The position numbers and the translations under genes are program-made. 52,493 nt of DNA from Lacticaseibacillus daqingensis (GTDB lineage: Bacteria; Bacillota; Bacilli; Lactobacillales; Lactobacillaceae), in NCBI RefSeq assembly GCF_003946115.1, contig NZ_RHOH01000013.1:1-52493 (forward strand), given 5' to 3'. Of the stretch, positions 1 through 6,821 are shown in pieces. Under the pieces are notes generated by a model. That model did no database searches. It had not been told where the DNA came from and saw nothing but the letters and a program-made list of their open reading frames with translations. How positions within the stretch are numbered: the stretch's first letter is position 1; each line of letters opens with the position of its first letter.

Positions 1-75
1 AACACAGAAGTTAAGCTTCTCTACGCCGAGAGTAGTTGGTGGGTGACTGCCTGCGAGGGTAGGAAGCTGCCGCGC
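1..75 (+). rRNA. 5S ribosomal RNA, 3' part
   Basis: The window opens inside a 5S rRNA. The internal AGAAGTTAAGCTTC and the GAGAGTAGTTGGTGGG to TGCGAGGGTAGGAAGC segments are the conserved loop and stem parts of bacterial 5S rRNA. The 5' part lies outside the window. A T-run follows at 76-82 and tRNA-Asn begins 13 bases later, which is the usual end of an rRNA operon in lactobacilli. Confidence 0.93.
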
Positions 76-88
76 TTTTTTTGTTTAT

Positions 89-160
89 TCCGGATTAGCT
101 CAGTGGTAGAGCACCTGACTGTTAATCAGGGTGTCGTCAGTTCGAGCCTGACATCCGGAG
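89..160 (+). tRNA. tRNA-Asn (GTT anticodon)
   Basis: A complete cloverleaf: acceptor arm TCCGGAT (89-95) pairs with ATCCGGA (153-159), discriminator G160. The anticodon stem CCTGA/TCAGG encloses a 7-base loop with GTT at 121-123. The T arm contains the GTTCGAG-type motif. CCA is not encoded. It is co-transcribed with the preceding 5S rRNA. Confidence 0.97.
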
Positions 161-166
161 CTTCTC

Positions 167-192
167 GCCCCTGCCATGTGCAGGGGCTTTTT
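167..192 (+). terminator. Intrinsic terminator of the rRNA/tRNA operon
   Basis: GCCCCTGC (167-174) and GCAGGGGC (180-187) form an 8-bp stem with a 5-base loop, followed by five T. It sits just after tRNA-Asn. Confidence 0.9.
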
Positions 193-289
193 GTTGCGAA
201 GAAAAAACGTGACTACCTGGCCCTTATGGCGGGCAGACGCGCGGTGCGCCGGCGCTTGGCACAGGCGCACGAGGTCTCAGCAGACACAA

Positions 290-321
290 AAACTGGGCCA
301 AGTTTGACGTTGGCCCAGTTT
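290..321 (-). terminator. Terminator of the NAD(P)-binding protein gene
   Basis: AAACTGGGCCAA and TTGGCCCAGTTT form a 12-bp stem around an 8-base loop. On the minus strand it is followed by a T-rich tract, and it starts just after the stop codon of the minus-strand gene. Confidence 0.85.
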
Positions 322-327
322 CTTTGC

Positions 328-969
328 CTAGCGGTTACGTGCGGTCATGCGGGCTTGGTGAAGCGTAGGGTGCGCCAGCTCGTCTAGGAGCGCCAACGCG
401 AGGTTGCCGCTGGACAGAACGGATTGCCGGCCCGAATCTTGCAATAGCGTGTCCGTCCCTCGCACGTAGTCGGTGGCGGGGCCGGCCTGGAAGGTCGCGC
501 TTGGCGAGAAGGCGAGCCAGTTCACGTTGGTTACGTGGCGCAAGAAGTCAAGCTCGAGGGCTTGGTTCTGGGGCGTGGCGATCCATTCCTCGTGATTGGG
601 GAGTTGAACGAGACGGTCGTAGAGTAAGCCACCAGCGGGGTGGGCGAGGCTGGCGGCGCCGGTGATGAACACGAGGCGGGGCGTCTCGGTTTCGCGCAAT
701 TCATGAATGAGGTGCGCGGCGAGATCCAAATGCAGGTAGGCCTGGTCGTTCGCAGGCCGAAACGCATCAATGACGACATCAAAGTCGCGCAACTGCGCAC
801 GCGTTAGCGTAAAGGCGTCTTGCCGGTGCATGGTGACCGGCCGATCAAACAAGTCAGTGGCGACCTCCGGGTGCCGGACGACCCCCGTGACTTGGTGCCC
901 GCGGTTAAGTGCCTCTTGGGTGATGGCTCGGCCGGCGGTACCGGTTGCACCGATGATTGCAATCTTCAT
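328..969 (-). CDS. NAD(P)-binding (NmrA/SDR-like) oxidoreductase
   Basis: A 213-residue Rossmann-fold protein. The N-terminus has the dinucleotide motif GATGTAG preceded by a short hydrophobic beta strand, and FITGAAS in the middle corresponds to the fourth strand of atypical short-chain dehydrogenases. The length fits the single-domain NAD(P)H-binding family (YwnB-like), often linked to stress responses; the substrate is unknown. I chose the ATG at 969 rather than the one at 978, because GAAGGG lies 9 bases before it and directly abuts the earlier ATG. It is monocistronic, convergent to the rRNA operon, and has its own terminator. Confidence 0.8.
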   Translation of the reverse strand: MKIAIIGATGTAGRAITQEALNRGHQVTGVVRHPEVATDLFDRPVTMHRQDAFTLTRAQLRDFDVVIDAFRPANDQAYLHLDLAAHLIHELRETETPRLVFITGAASLAHPAGGLLYDRLVQLPNHEEWIATPQNQALELDFLRHVTNVNWLAFSPSATFQAGPATDYVRGTDTLLQDSGRQSVLSSGNLALALLDELAHPTLHQARMTARNR

Positions 970-1058
970 GATCAGCATCCCTTCTTTCAGTATTCATCAT
1001 ACGCAATTAAGTTATCCAAAAGCAAGTGCCCAGGCCGTAATCAGAGGGAAAAAAGGGG

Positions 1059-1087
1059 TTTACACTGGTGTTTGAGTCCTGTATACT
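1059..1087 (+). promoter_or_regulatory. Promoter of tRNA-Thr
   Basis: TTTACA (1059-1064), 17-base spacer, TATACT (1082-1087). The start point would fall about 25 bases before the tRNA. Both boxes are near consensus for the housekeeping sigma factor. Confidence 0.85.
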
Positions 1088-1120
1088 AATTCTTGTTGTT
1101 GCGGTAGGCACAACGGATAT

Positions 1121-1193
1121 GCCGTCTTAGCTCAGTTGGCAGAGCACTTCACTCGTAATGAAGGGGTCGCTGGTTCGAATCCAGTAGACGGCA
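1121..1193 (+). tRNA. tRNA-Thr (CGT anticodon)
   Basis: GCCGTCT (1121-1127) pairs with AGACGGC (1186-1192), discriminator A1193. The anticodon stem CTTCA/TGAAG encloses CTCGTAA with CGT at 1154-1156. It reads ACG codons, which are common in this GC-rich DNA. CCA is not encoded. Confidence 0.97.
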
Positions 1194-1200
1194 GCGCATT

Positions 1201-1230
1201 GCGCCAGGTTGAGACCTGAGCGCTTTTTTT
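1201..1230 (+). terminator. Terminator of tRNA-Thr
   Basis: GCGC-CAGGT pairs with ACCTG-A-GCGC (one bulged A) and is followed by a run of seven T at 1224-1230. Confidence 0.85.
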
Positions 1231-1296
1231 GTGACCTGGGCGCGAACAAACGTGCGTTCGCGATATAATGGGTCATCGCACTGAGGAGGGATTTTG

Positions 1297-2100
1297 ATGG
1301 CAAGACGACGCCAACGTAAAGTCAGTTTGTTTAGTGCCGTAGCAACCGTGCTGGTAGCAGTGGTCGCATGGGGGTTCAACACCTGGCAGCAGCAGGAGTC
1401 AACGGGCAACTCCGCCGGTCAGACGATCGTCGCAACCGATAATCAGGCTACTTATGACAAGCTGGCTAACCTGGATTACGTCAATAACAGTGCCCCGATC
1501 GTCACGGTCGATCACAATCGGTCTGGGCTGAACTTGAAAGACTGGCAGGGGCCAAAAATCGATTACGGCAATCTGGACCAGCTTAACCGCACAACGACGG
1601 TGACCGGCTATCTCGACCAGCGCACGCTGATTCGCTCCGCGGGGCGGCCCAGCCAAAATTGGGAACCGACAGGCTGGCACAACCGCTACACGATGGTCAA
1701 TGGGCGCCGTGTGAACCGGCAAAACCGCGGCCACCTGATCGCCTACACGGTGTCGGGCAATCTGGATAGCGAGGGCAATTATCAGGCGGGAGAGCTGGGC
1801 TCCAGTGACAACCCGAAGAACCTGGCCAGCCAGACCGAATACGCCAACCAAGTGCTGATGCAGACGTACGAAGAGGCCGTGCGGTCAGCCTTGGCCGCGC
1901 AGGCCCAGGTCATTTACAAAGTGACGACCGTGTTTCGCGGCTCGGAGCTGATGCCACGCGGCTACTGGCTCAGGGCCAAGTCGAGCAATGGCGATGTGGA
2001 TTTTAACGTCTACATTTACAATGTTCAAAATGGGATCAAGTACGATTACGCGACGGGGCGCAGCACGGTTGATGCAAGCGTTGAGGTAAAGCAAGATTAA
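1297..2100 (+). CDS. DNA/RNA non-specific endonuclease (EndA/NucA-like), membrane anchored
   Basis: A 267-residue protein of the beta-beta-alpha metal nuclease family. A basic N-terminus is followed by one hydrophobic segment (about residues 9-28), so the nuclease domain lies outside the membrane. The catalytic signature is NRGH with His146 (the family's DRGH motif with Asn in place of Asp), and a downstream SQTEYANQ segment matches the metal-binding helix. EndA homologues degrade extracellular DNA or take part in DNA entry during competence; which applies here is not shown. Start: ATG 1297 with GAGGAGGG six bases upstream; a TTG one codon earlier is too close to that site. A TATAAT at 1264-1269 may be its -10 box. 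Confidence 0.88.
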   Translation: MARRRQRKVSLFSAVATVLVAVVAWGFNTWQQQESTGNSAGQTIVATDNQATYDKLANLDYVNNSAPIVTVDHNRSGLNLKDWQGPKIDYGNLDQLNRTTTVTGYLDQRTLIRSAGRPSQNWEPTGWHNRYTMVNGRRVNRQNRGHLIAYTVSGNLDSEGNYQAGELGSSDNPKNLASQTEYANQVLMQTYEEAVRSALAAQAQVIYKVTTVFRGSELMPRGYWLRAKSSNGDVDFNVYIYNVQNGIKYDYATGRSTVDASVEVKQD

Positions 2101-2149
2101 GCGCGCGGGGGGCCTGTGAGGGCATGACCCGTGGCGGTTTAACGCACAC

Positions 2150-2374
2150 AAAGAGGCTGAGACAAAGCGGTTTTAGCCCAGAGTATAATCAAGGCCTCCT
2201 GTAAAACCCGAACTTAGGTTTTGCAGGAGGCCTTGGTTATACGGCTTGCTCTGCTCGTTCGAACGTAGTGAGTTACGAGTAGACATGCGTTAGAAAGGGC
2301 GTCGCTTGTTTCGTACTGTCCTAGAATAGTCGCGGTTCATTCTTGGGCCGTTAATTATGTCTCGGTCCCTTTTA
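2150..2374. repeat. MITE-like intergenic element (element A)
   Basis: A gene-free segment bounded by imperfect inverted ends: AAAGAGGCTGAGACA (2150-2164) matches the reverse complement of 2358-2372 at 12 of 15 positions, and a GCCCA block inside each end also matches. The GAGGCTGAGACA end type recurs in intergenic repeats of many Firmicutes. It contains a 60-base hairpin (2183-2242) and a segment (about 2252-2294) whose reverse complement resembles 46394-46435. It fills the gap between the nuclease gene and a convergent two-gene unit. Confidence 0.6.
2183..2242. repeat. Conserved-loop hairpin, copy 1
   Basis: Two 26-base arms (2183-2208 and 2217-2242) pair almost perfectly around the eight-base loop CGAACTTA (2209-2216). 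The loop is shared with hairpins near 41.69, 46.09, 46.24 and 46.46 kb, although most stems differ. It might stop transcripts from both flanking genes, but there is no good T-run. Confidence 0.75.
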
Positions 2375-2381
2375 TGTGCCC

Positions 2382-2597
2382 TCAGTTATTGCTGATCAAG
2401 AAGTCGAGAATATCCATCCCGGCGCTGTTGGTTTGGCGATAGAGCTCGGTGTAGCCACAGCGGGTACAGCTGATGGTCACGAACTTTTTGTTTTGCACGT
2501 CGAACAGCTTGGCGAAGTTACCGCCAGTGGCCTGAAATTGGTCGGCTTCGTAGCTGTGATTGCCACATTTGGTGCAGACGTATTGAACGGGTTGCAT
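2382..2597 (-). CDS. Zinc-ribbon protein, DUF2082 type
   Basis: A 71-residue protein with two CxxC knuckles, CTKCG near the N-terminus and CTRCGY about 30 residues later, which together form a zinc ribbon. This layout matches the DUF2082 (COG3478) small zinc-ribbon family, predicted to bind nucleic acid; the partner is unknown. It starts 5 bases after the stop of the upstream minus-strand gene, with AAAGGA before the ATG at 2597, so the two are probably one transcript. Confidence 0.8.
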   Translation of the reverse strand: MQPVQYVCTKCGNHSYEADQFQATGGNFAKLFDVQNKKFVTISCTRCGYTELYRQTNSAGMDILDFLISNN

Positions 2598-2602
2598 GGC
2601 AG

Positions 2603-3031
2603 TTATCCTTTCTCTTGGACGGCTTCGTCGCGAAACCGTAACAGTTGTTTGTCCTCGGCGGGTGCAACGATGGGGGAGCCCTGCCAGTAAGTGATGTCAA
2701 GGCTGCGGTCAGGGTACTGATGATAGGTGATCTTCAGCGCTTCAAGCGTTCGCTGCATGACGGCCCAGTAGACGGGCTCCGGCGCCGTCTCCAGGCGCGC
2801 GGACAGGACGAGCAGGTACTTGACCATTTCCTCAAACAGGTCCTGGGTGAGGCCAATGGTTTGCTTAAAATCAAGGTCGACGTAAAGCAGTTCGCTGGTG
2901 TCGCGCACGATGCCGACCGAGTTCAGCGGGAAGCCGCCGAAGTTGCCGGCGTCTTGAAGCGTGTAAACTAGGTGCTTGGCTTGGCCCTTGGTGAAGTCCG
3001 GGCGCGCGAACATGAGGTGCCACAAAGCCAT
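2603..3031 (-). CDS. Hypothetical protein, first gene of a pair with the zinc ribbon
   Basis: A 142-residue soluble protein that I do not recognise. It begins MALWHLMFARPDF and has no signal peptide or membrane segment. GGAGGT lies 6 bases before the ATG at 3031; an ATG six codons upstream falls before that site and is unlikely. Its close spacing to the zinc-ribbon gene suggests a shared transcript. Codon use matches the neighbours, so there is no sign of recent transfer. Confidence 0.65.
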   Translation of the reverse strand: MALWHLMFARPDFTKGQAKHLVYTLQDAGNFGGFPLNSVGIVRDTSELLYVDLDFKQTIGLTQDLFEEMVKYLLVLSARLETAPEPVYWAVMQRTLEALKITYHQYPDRSLDITYWQGSPIVAPAEDKQLLRFRDEAVQEKG

Positions 3032-3085
3032 AGGATTACCTCCATTCAAAGATGTGCTATGATTATGGGCATTGGAGGCGCAAGT

Positions 3086-3574
3086 ATGAAGAAACTCACG
3101 ACCATTCTGATCACCTTAGTGGCAGCTGTCACACTCGGTGGCTGCCAGCAGCCGGCGAAAACGCCCACAACGCACAGCACTAAGACGATGATCACTAGTA
3201 AGCAGTATACCATAGCGCAGCTGCGGGAACGCTATGTCACCGTCACGGATGTGGCCGTTAAGCCGCTTGACTTGGCCTCGTACAAGCAGCCGGAAGCCAA
3301 ACTCAAGGCGGCGATCCAAAGCGGCCAAAAAACGCTGGCGCGCGTTCGCTTGACCCTGGTCAGCAACATCACCGAAAAGCCGCTGACGGACGCCCTGTTG
3401 AAGTACCTTGATGCGGCCGATCAGATGCTGACCCTGATGACCGGCACCGACCAGACGGCTTATAATGCGGCAGCCAAGGCTTTTTCCACTCAGTGCAGCG
3501 CCATCGGCAAGACCTATTTTGGGGGCCAGTTGCCAGATAGTATTGTCAACTACAGCAAGAGGATGAACCCGTGA
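3086..3574 (+). CDS. Small lipoprotein of unknown function
   Basis: A 162-residue protein with a classic lipoprotein signal: basic MKK, a hydrophobic stretch, and the lipobox TLGGC with the lipidated Cys20. The mature part is rich in Lys, Thr and Gln and mostly helical by appearance; I recognise no domain. TTGGAGG precedes the start by 7 bases. The last four bases overlap the GTG start of the exonuclease gene (GTGA), so the two are translationally coupled. It is the first gene of a four-gene operon and is exposed on the outer face of the membrane. Confidence 0.8.
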   Translation: MKKLTTILITLVAAVTLGGCQQPAKTPTTHSTKTMITSKQYTIAQLRERYVTVTDVAVKPLDLASYKQPEAKLKAAIQSGQKTLARVRLTLVSNITEKPLTDALLKYLDAADQMLTLMTGTDQTAYNAAAKAFSTQCSAIGKTYFGGQLPDSIVNYSKRMNP

Positions 3575-4902
3575 GCGGTCAGCTGACCCTCGCCGCGCTG
3601 CAGGAACAGGTGCAGGCCCCGCTTGAACCGGCAACGTGGCCGATGACGCTGCAAAAGGCGCTTCAGGCACTGGCCCGTTTTGGTGGCGGGCAGCCGGCGC
3701 AGGTGTTGGTCACCCCGGTGGCCGCCACCACGGTGGTGCTGGTCAGCGGCTTGTGGCCAAACGCGCTGACGCTGGCTGACCAGCGGCTGGCGGCGCCTGG
3801 GTTGGTGCCGACCATCGAGCTGGAGGTCGCTCCGCGCACCGGCGCGCCGGCCGACAAGCTGATTCGGCGGCTGATCGGGGCGTACACGCAGGTGTTACGA
3901 GAACCGATGCAGTTGCCACAGACGCTGGTCCCGGCCTGGCCGCGGGTGCGTGCTGTGTTCAATCACCTGTTGGCGCTTCAGGCCGTGTGTCATCAGCTCC
4001 GCGTCCCAGAGGGGCCGATCAGTGTGACGCTGCACGGTCCGGTGGCGGCAGAGACGCAGCGCTTGCTACGCCGCGGCGGCGTGCGGCTGGTGCAACAGGC
4101 CATGGCGACCCCTTGGCCGCAGGCGTTCAGCCGCACACATACGCTTGCGCCAATCGTGATCGACGGGCAGGGTCGCGCAAGGCCGCGCGCCGATGCGCAT
4201 CAAAAAGACGATGCGTACCGGCGGGCGCGGACCAAGCCGTTGCGGCACTTTGCGCGGCCGGCGCACCCGGCCTTCGTGACCACGACTGCGCTGGGCCAGC
4301 CCAGAACGGTTTGGCCGCAGGACTATACCGTGTTTGACTTAGAGTTCTCCAGTGGGAGTGTCAAGCAGGGGTGGTTTATCACGGAAATCGGCGCGGTGCG
4401 CGTGCGAAATGGCCAGATTGTGGCGGCATTCGACCGCTTCGTCAAGATTCCACCGCACCTACAGCTAAACTTGCAGTCGCAGCGGATGACGGGCATCGAT
4501 GCGCCGCTGTTGATGCGCTACGGTCAGGCCCCTGCAGCCGCGCTTGGCGACTTTCTCGGCTTTGTCGGGGCGGACACGCTGCTGGGCTTTGCCGTGCGCG
4601 GTGGGGACCTAGCGGTGCTCAACCGCCAGTTTGACCTGACCCCTGCGGCCGGGCGGGTGCTAGATGTGGCCCAGCTGACGATCGCCAGCGGGCCGATGCC
4701 GGGGATGCCCGAGGTGGGGCTCGCCAAGTACCGCGATTACCTCGGGTTGGGCGCGCTGTTGGCTCACGGGGCGATTTACGATGCCGTGACCACCCACGCC
4801 TTGTACGCGTACATGAAAAACCAGCCGGTCGCGCCGGCCGCCGTTGTGACCCAGTTACAGCAGGCGATGCGGGCCAACCTGGCCAAAGGAGAAATAAAAT
4901 GA
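3571..4902 (+). CDS. DEDDh 3'-5' exonuclease with a novel N-terminal half
   Basis: A 443-residue protein. The C-terminal part (from about residue 250) is a DnaQ/PolC-type exonuclease: Exo I has Asp256 and Glu258 in TVFDLEFSS, Exo II is the GFAVRGGDLAVL stretch, and Exo III has His399 and Asp404 in HGAIYDA. All four acidic positions plus the histidine look intact, so it should trim DNA or RNA from the 3' end using two metal ions. The first 250 residues match no family I know. The GTG start overlaps the lipoprotein stop (GTGA) and the stop overlaps the next start (ATGA), both signs of coupled translation. Confidence 0.82.
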   Translation: MSGQLTLAALQEQVQAPLEPATWPMTLQKALQALARFGGGQPAQVLVTPVAATTVVLVSGLWPNALTLADQRLAAPGLVPTIELEVAPRTGAPADKLIRRLIGAYTQVLREPMQLPQTLVPAWPRVRAVFNHLLALQAVCHQLRVPEGPISVTLHGPVAAETQRLLRRGGVRLVQQAMATPWPQAFSRTHTLAPIVIDGQGRARPRADAHQKDDAYRRARTKPLRHFARPAHPAFVTTTALGQPRTVWPQDYTVFDLEFSSGSVKQGWFITEIGAVRVRNGQIVAAFDRFVKIPPHLQLNLQSQRMTGIDAPLLMRYGQAPAAALGDFLGFVGADTLLGFAVRGGDLAVLNRQFDLTPAAGRVLDVAQLTIASGPMPGMPEVGLAKYRDYLGLGALLAHGAIYDAVTTHALYAYMKNQPVAPAAVVTQLQQAMRANLAKGEIK

Positions 4903-5129
4903 CGTTGATCAGCCTTCACACCCCGGTTCGCGAGCTTGTGGCGGCCAACCCGACCATTGTGCCGGTGATGGTGGCCATGGGGCTCGATGGGGTGACCAAC
5001 CCGAGCCTGCTGAACACGGTGGGCCGGTTTATGACACTGGAAAAAGGCGCGCGCATGAAGCATATTCCGCTGGCCGCGCTGACGCAGACGCTGGCCGAGA
5101 ACGGCTTTGAGGTGCAAGCAGATGACTGA
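4899..5129 (+). CDS. DUF1858 domain protein
   Basis: A 76-residue protein with the DUF1858 pattern: a short hydrophobic strand, then a TPVRELVAANP-like helix, a central GLDGVTNPSL turn and a final ALTQTLAENGFEV helix. The family is known as a stand-alone domain or fused to hybrid-cluster and DUF438 proteins, with a suspected role in redox or nitric oxide sensing. Its start overlaps the exonuclease stop, and its stop overlaps the start of the DUF438/hemerythrin gene, so it is probably made in step with that protein and may work with it. Confidence 0.82.
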   Translation: MTLISLHTPVRELVAANPTIVPVMVAMGLDGVTNPSLLNTVGRFMTLEKGARMKHIPLAALTQTLAENGFEVQADD

Positions 5130-6678
5130 GACCCATGCCGTAGATCGCCAGAAGAAGATCGTTCAGATTTTGACCATGCTGCATAATGGCGGCAGCTTTG
5201 AGGAAGCCAAGCGGATTTTTGACGCCACCTTCGATGGGGTGGACGTCGCCGAGATCACCGGGGCCGAGCGCGAACTGATCGCTAGCGGCCTCAACCCAAT
5301 GGAGATCCAGACGCTGTGTAACGTGCACGCGGCCGTGTTCCGCGGCAAGATCAACAATGGGGCCAAGACGCCGATGGAGGAGATCCCGGGCCACCCGGTG
5401 CAGGTGATGAAGCTTGAAAACGTCGTACTGATGTCGCTGCTTAACGACGAGCTGCTACCGACGCTCAAGAAGTGGCAGCAAAGCGGCACGGATGCCGCGC
5501 TGTTGGCGCGCCTGCAGCACGCACTGACGGATCTCGCGCGCATCGACAAACATTACCTGCGCAAGGAGAACCTGATTTTTCCGCTGATGGACAAGTACGG
5601 CATCACGGCCCCACCCAAGGTGATGTGGGGCGTCGATGATGAGATCCGCGGCTGGATCAAGGCGGCGCTGACTGCGGCCAACGATGCGACGACGGACAAG
5701 TACGCTGTCGAGGCCGCCATCGAAAAGGCGGCTAAGGAAGTTGATGAAATGGTCTTCAAGGAAGAGGAGATCATGCTGCCGATGGTGCTGGAGGTGTTCA
5801 CGCCGGCTGACTGGGCGATGGTTCAGCGCGAGTCAGACGCGATCGGCTACACCCTGATCGCCACACCGCTACCGTGGCAGCCCACGGCCGCGGAGCTGGC
5901 GCAGCAACCTAAGCCGTCCAAGCTCGCCGCCGAGCTCAACGAAATGGCGCAGGCGCTGGCGGCCAGCCAGGAACTCGGGTCCGCGCGGCCAAAGGTGCCG
6001 ACCGATGCCGACGTGCTGGCCGAGCTGCACAAGGACACGCCGATGCCCACACTGCCGGCCTCCACACAGGCTGCGCTAGCGCAGGCCAAGGCAGAAGCCG
6101 GGCATGACGCCGAGGCTGCCGCGCCGCAGATCCACATCTCCGTGGCCGCCCCCAAGCCCGCAGCGCCGGCTGAGTCACCCGTGCCACCCATGCCGGCTGC
6201 TGAGCCGACCCTGGCGGTGCCGGGCACGTCGGGCTCAACCGCCGGGCGCATTGAGATCGACGGCGTGCACCCGGCGCGGGTGCTGCTGCCGACCGGGAGC
6301 TTTGACCTCGCGCAGCTGACCAACATGCTGCGCCTGCTACCGCTGGATCTAACCTTCGTGGATGCGACCGATACGGTGCGCTGGTTCTCCGACGCCGGGG
6401 ACCGCGTGTTCCCGCGCACCACGGCGGTGATCGGCCGCAAGGTGCAGAACTGCCACCCGCCGCGCTCGGTGGATAAGGTCGAGAAGATCCTCGAGGACTT
6501 CCACCACGGGCGCGAAACGCACGCCGATTTTTGGATCAACCTGCACGGCGAACGGATGGTGTACATTCGCTACTTTGCCATCACGGATCCGGCCGGCACC
6601 TACCTCGGCTGTCTGGAGGTGACGCAAGACATCACCGAGATCCAGCACCTAGAAGGGGAAAAGCGGCTGGGCGATTAA
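5122..6678 (+). CDS. DUF438-hemerythrin-PAS protein
   Basis: A 518-residue protein of the COG2461 type. Order: a DUF438 domain (about residues 8-75); a hemerythrin-like helical bundle (about 90-240) with HYLRKENLIFP and KEEEIMLPM metal-ligand motifs; an Ala/Pro-rich linker (about 255-385); and a C-terminal PAS domain (about 395-510) ending CLEVTQDITEI. Hemerythrin domains bind a di-iron centre, so sensing of oxygen, nitric oxide or iron is likely; the output is unknown. I chose ATG 5122 over TTG 5107, because GAGGTG lies 7 bases before it and it overlaps the DUF1858 stop. Last gene of the operon. Confidence 0.87.
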   Translation: MTETHAVDRQKKIVQILTMLHNGGSFEEAKRIFDATFDGVDVAEITGAERELIASGLNPMEIQTLCNVHAAVFRGKINNGAKTPMEEIPGHPVQVMKLENVVLMSLLNDELLPTLKKWQQSGTDAALLARLQHALTDLARIDKHYLRKENLIFPLMDKYGITAPPKVMWGVDDEIRGWIKAALTAANDATTDKYAVEAAIEKAAKEVDEMVFKEEEIMLPMVLEVFTPADWAMVQRESDAIGYTLIATPLPWQPTAAELAQQPKPSKLAAELNEMAQALAASQELGSARPKVPTDADVLAELHKDTPMPTLPASTQAALAQAKAEAGHDAEAAAPQIHISVAAPKPAAPAESPVPPMPAAEPTLAVPGTSGSTAGRIEIDGVHPARVLLPTGSFDLAQLTNMLRLLPLDLTFVDATDTVRWFSDAGDRVFPRTTAVIGRKVQNCHPPRSVDKVEKILEDFHHGRETHADFWINLHGERMVYIRYFAITDPAGTYLGCLEVTQDITEIQHLEGEKRLGD

Positions 6679-6698
6679 CCCAAACTTTTTTGCCCCAT

Positions 6699-6758
6699 GG
6701 GCGCGCTTGCAAGGACGAAAACCGCGACACCACGCGGTTTCATCCTTGTGGGCGCGCC
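6699..6758 (+). terminator. Long hairpin ending the DUF438 operon
   Basis: An imperfect inverted repeat: GGGCGCGC...AAGGACGAAAACCGCG pairs with CGCGGTTTCATCCTTG...GGCGCGCC. The T-run is short (CCTTTGTTG), so termination efficiency is uncertain. The next promoter follows immediately. Confidence 0.65.
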
Positions 6759-6759
6759 T

Positions 6760-6787
6760 TTGTTGACCGCCGGATATCTGGTACAAT
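6760..6787 (+). promoter_or_regulatory. Promoter of pcrA (extended -10)
   Basis: TGG-TACAAT (6779-6787) is an extended -10 box. TTGTTG (6760-6765) lies 16 bases upstream as a weak -35. The start point would fall about 28 bases before the pcrA ATG. Confidence 0.6.
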
Positions 6788-6821
6788 GGACGAAGAACTG
6801 CGCAACGGAAAGGACGACATT

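Noticed and set aside
43-387. Open frame across 5S rRNA, tRNA-Asn and the following terminator
   Set aside because: It overlaps well-defined RNA genes and has no ribosome binding site.
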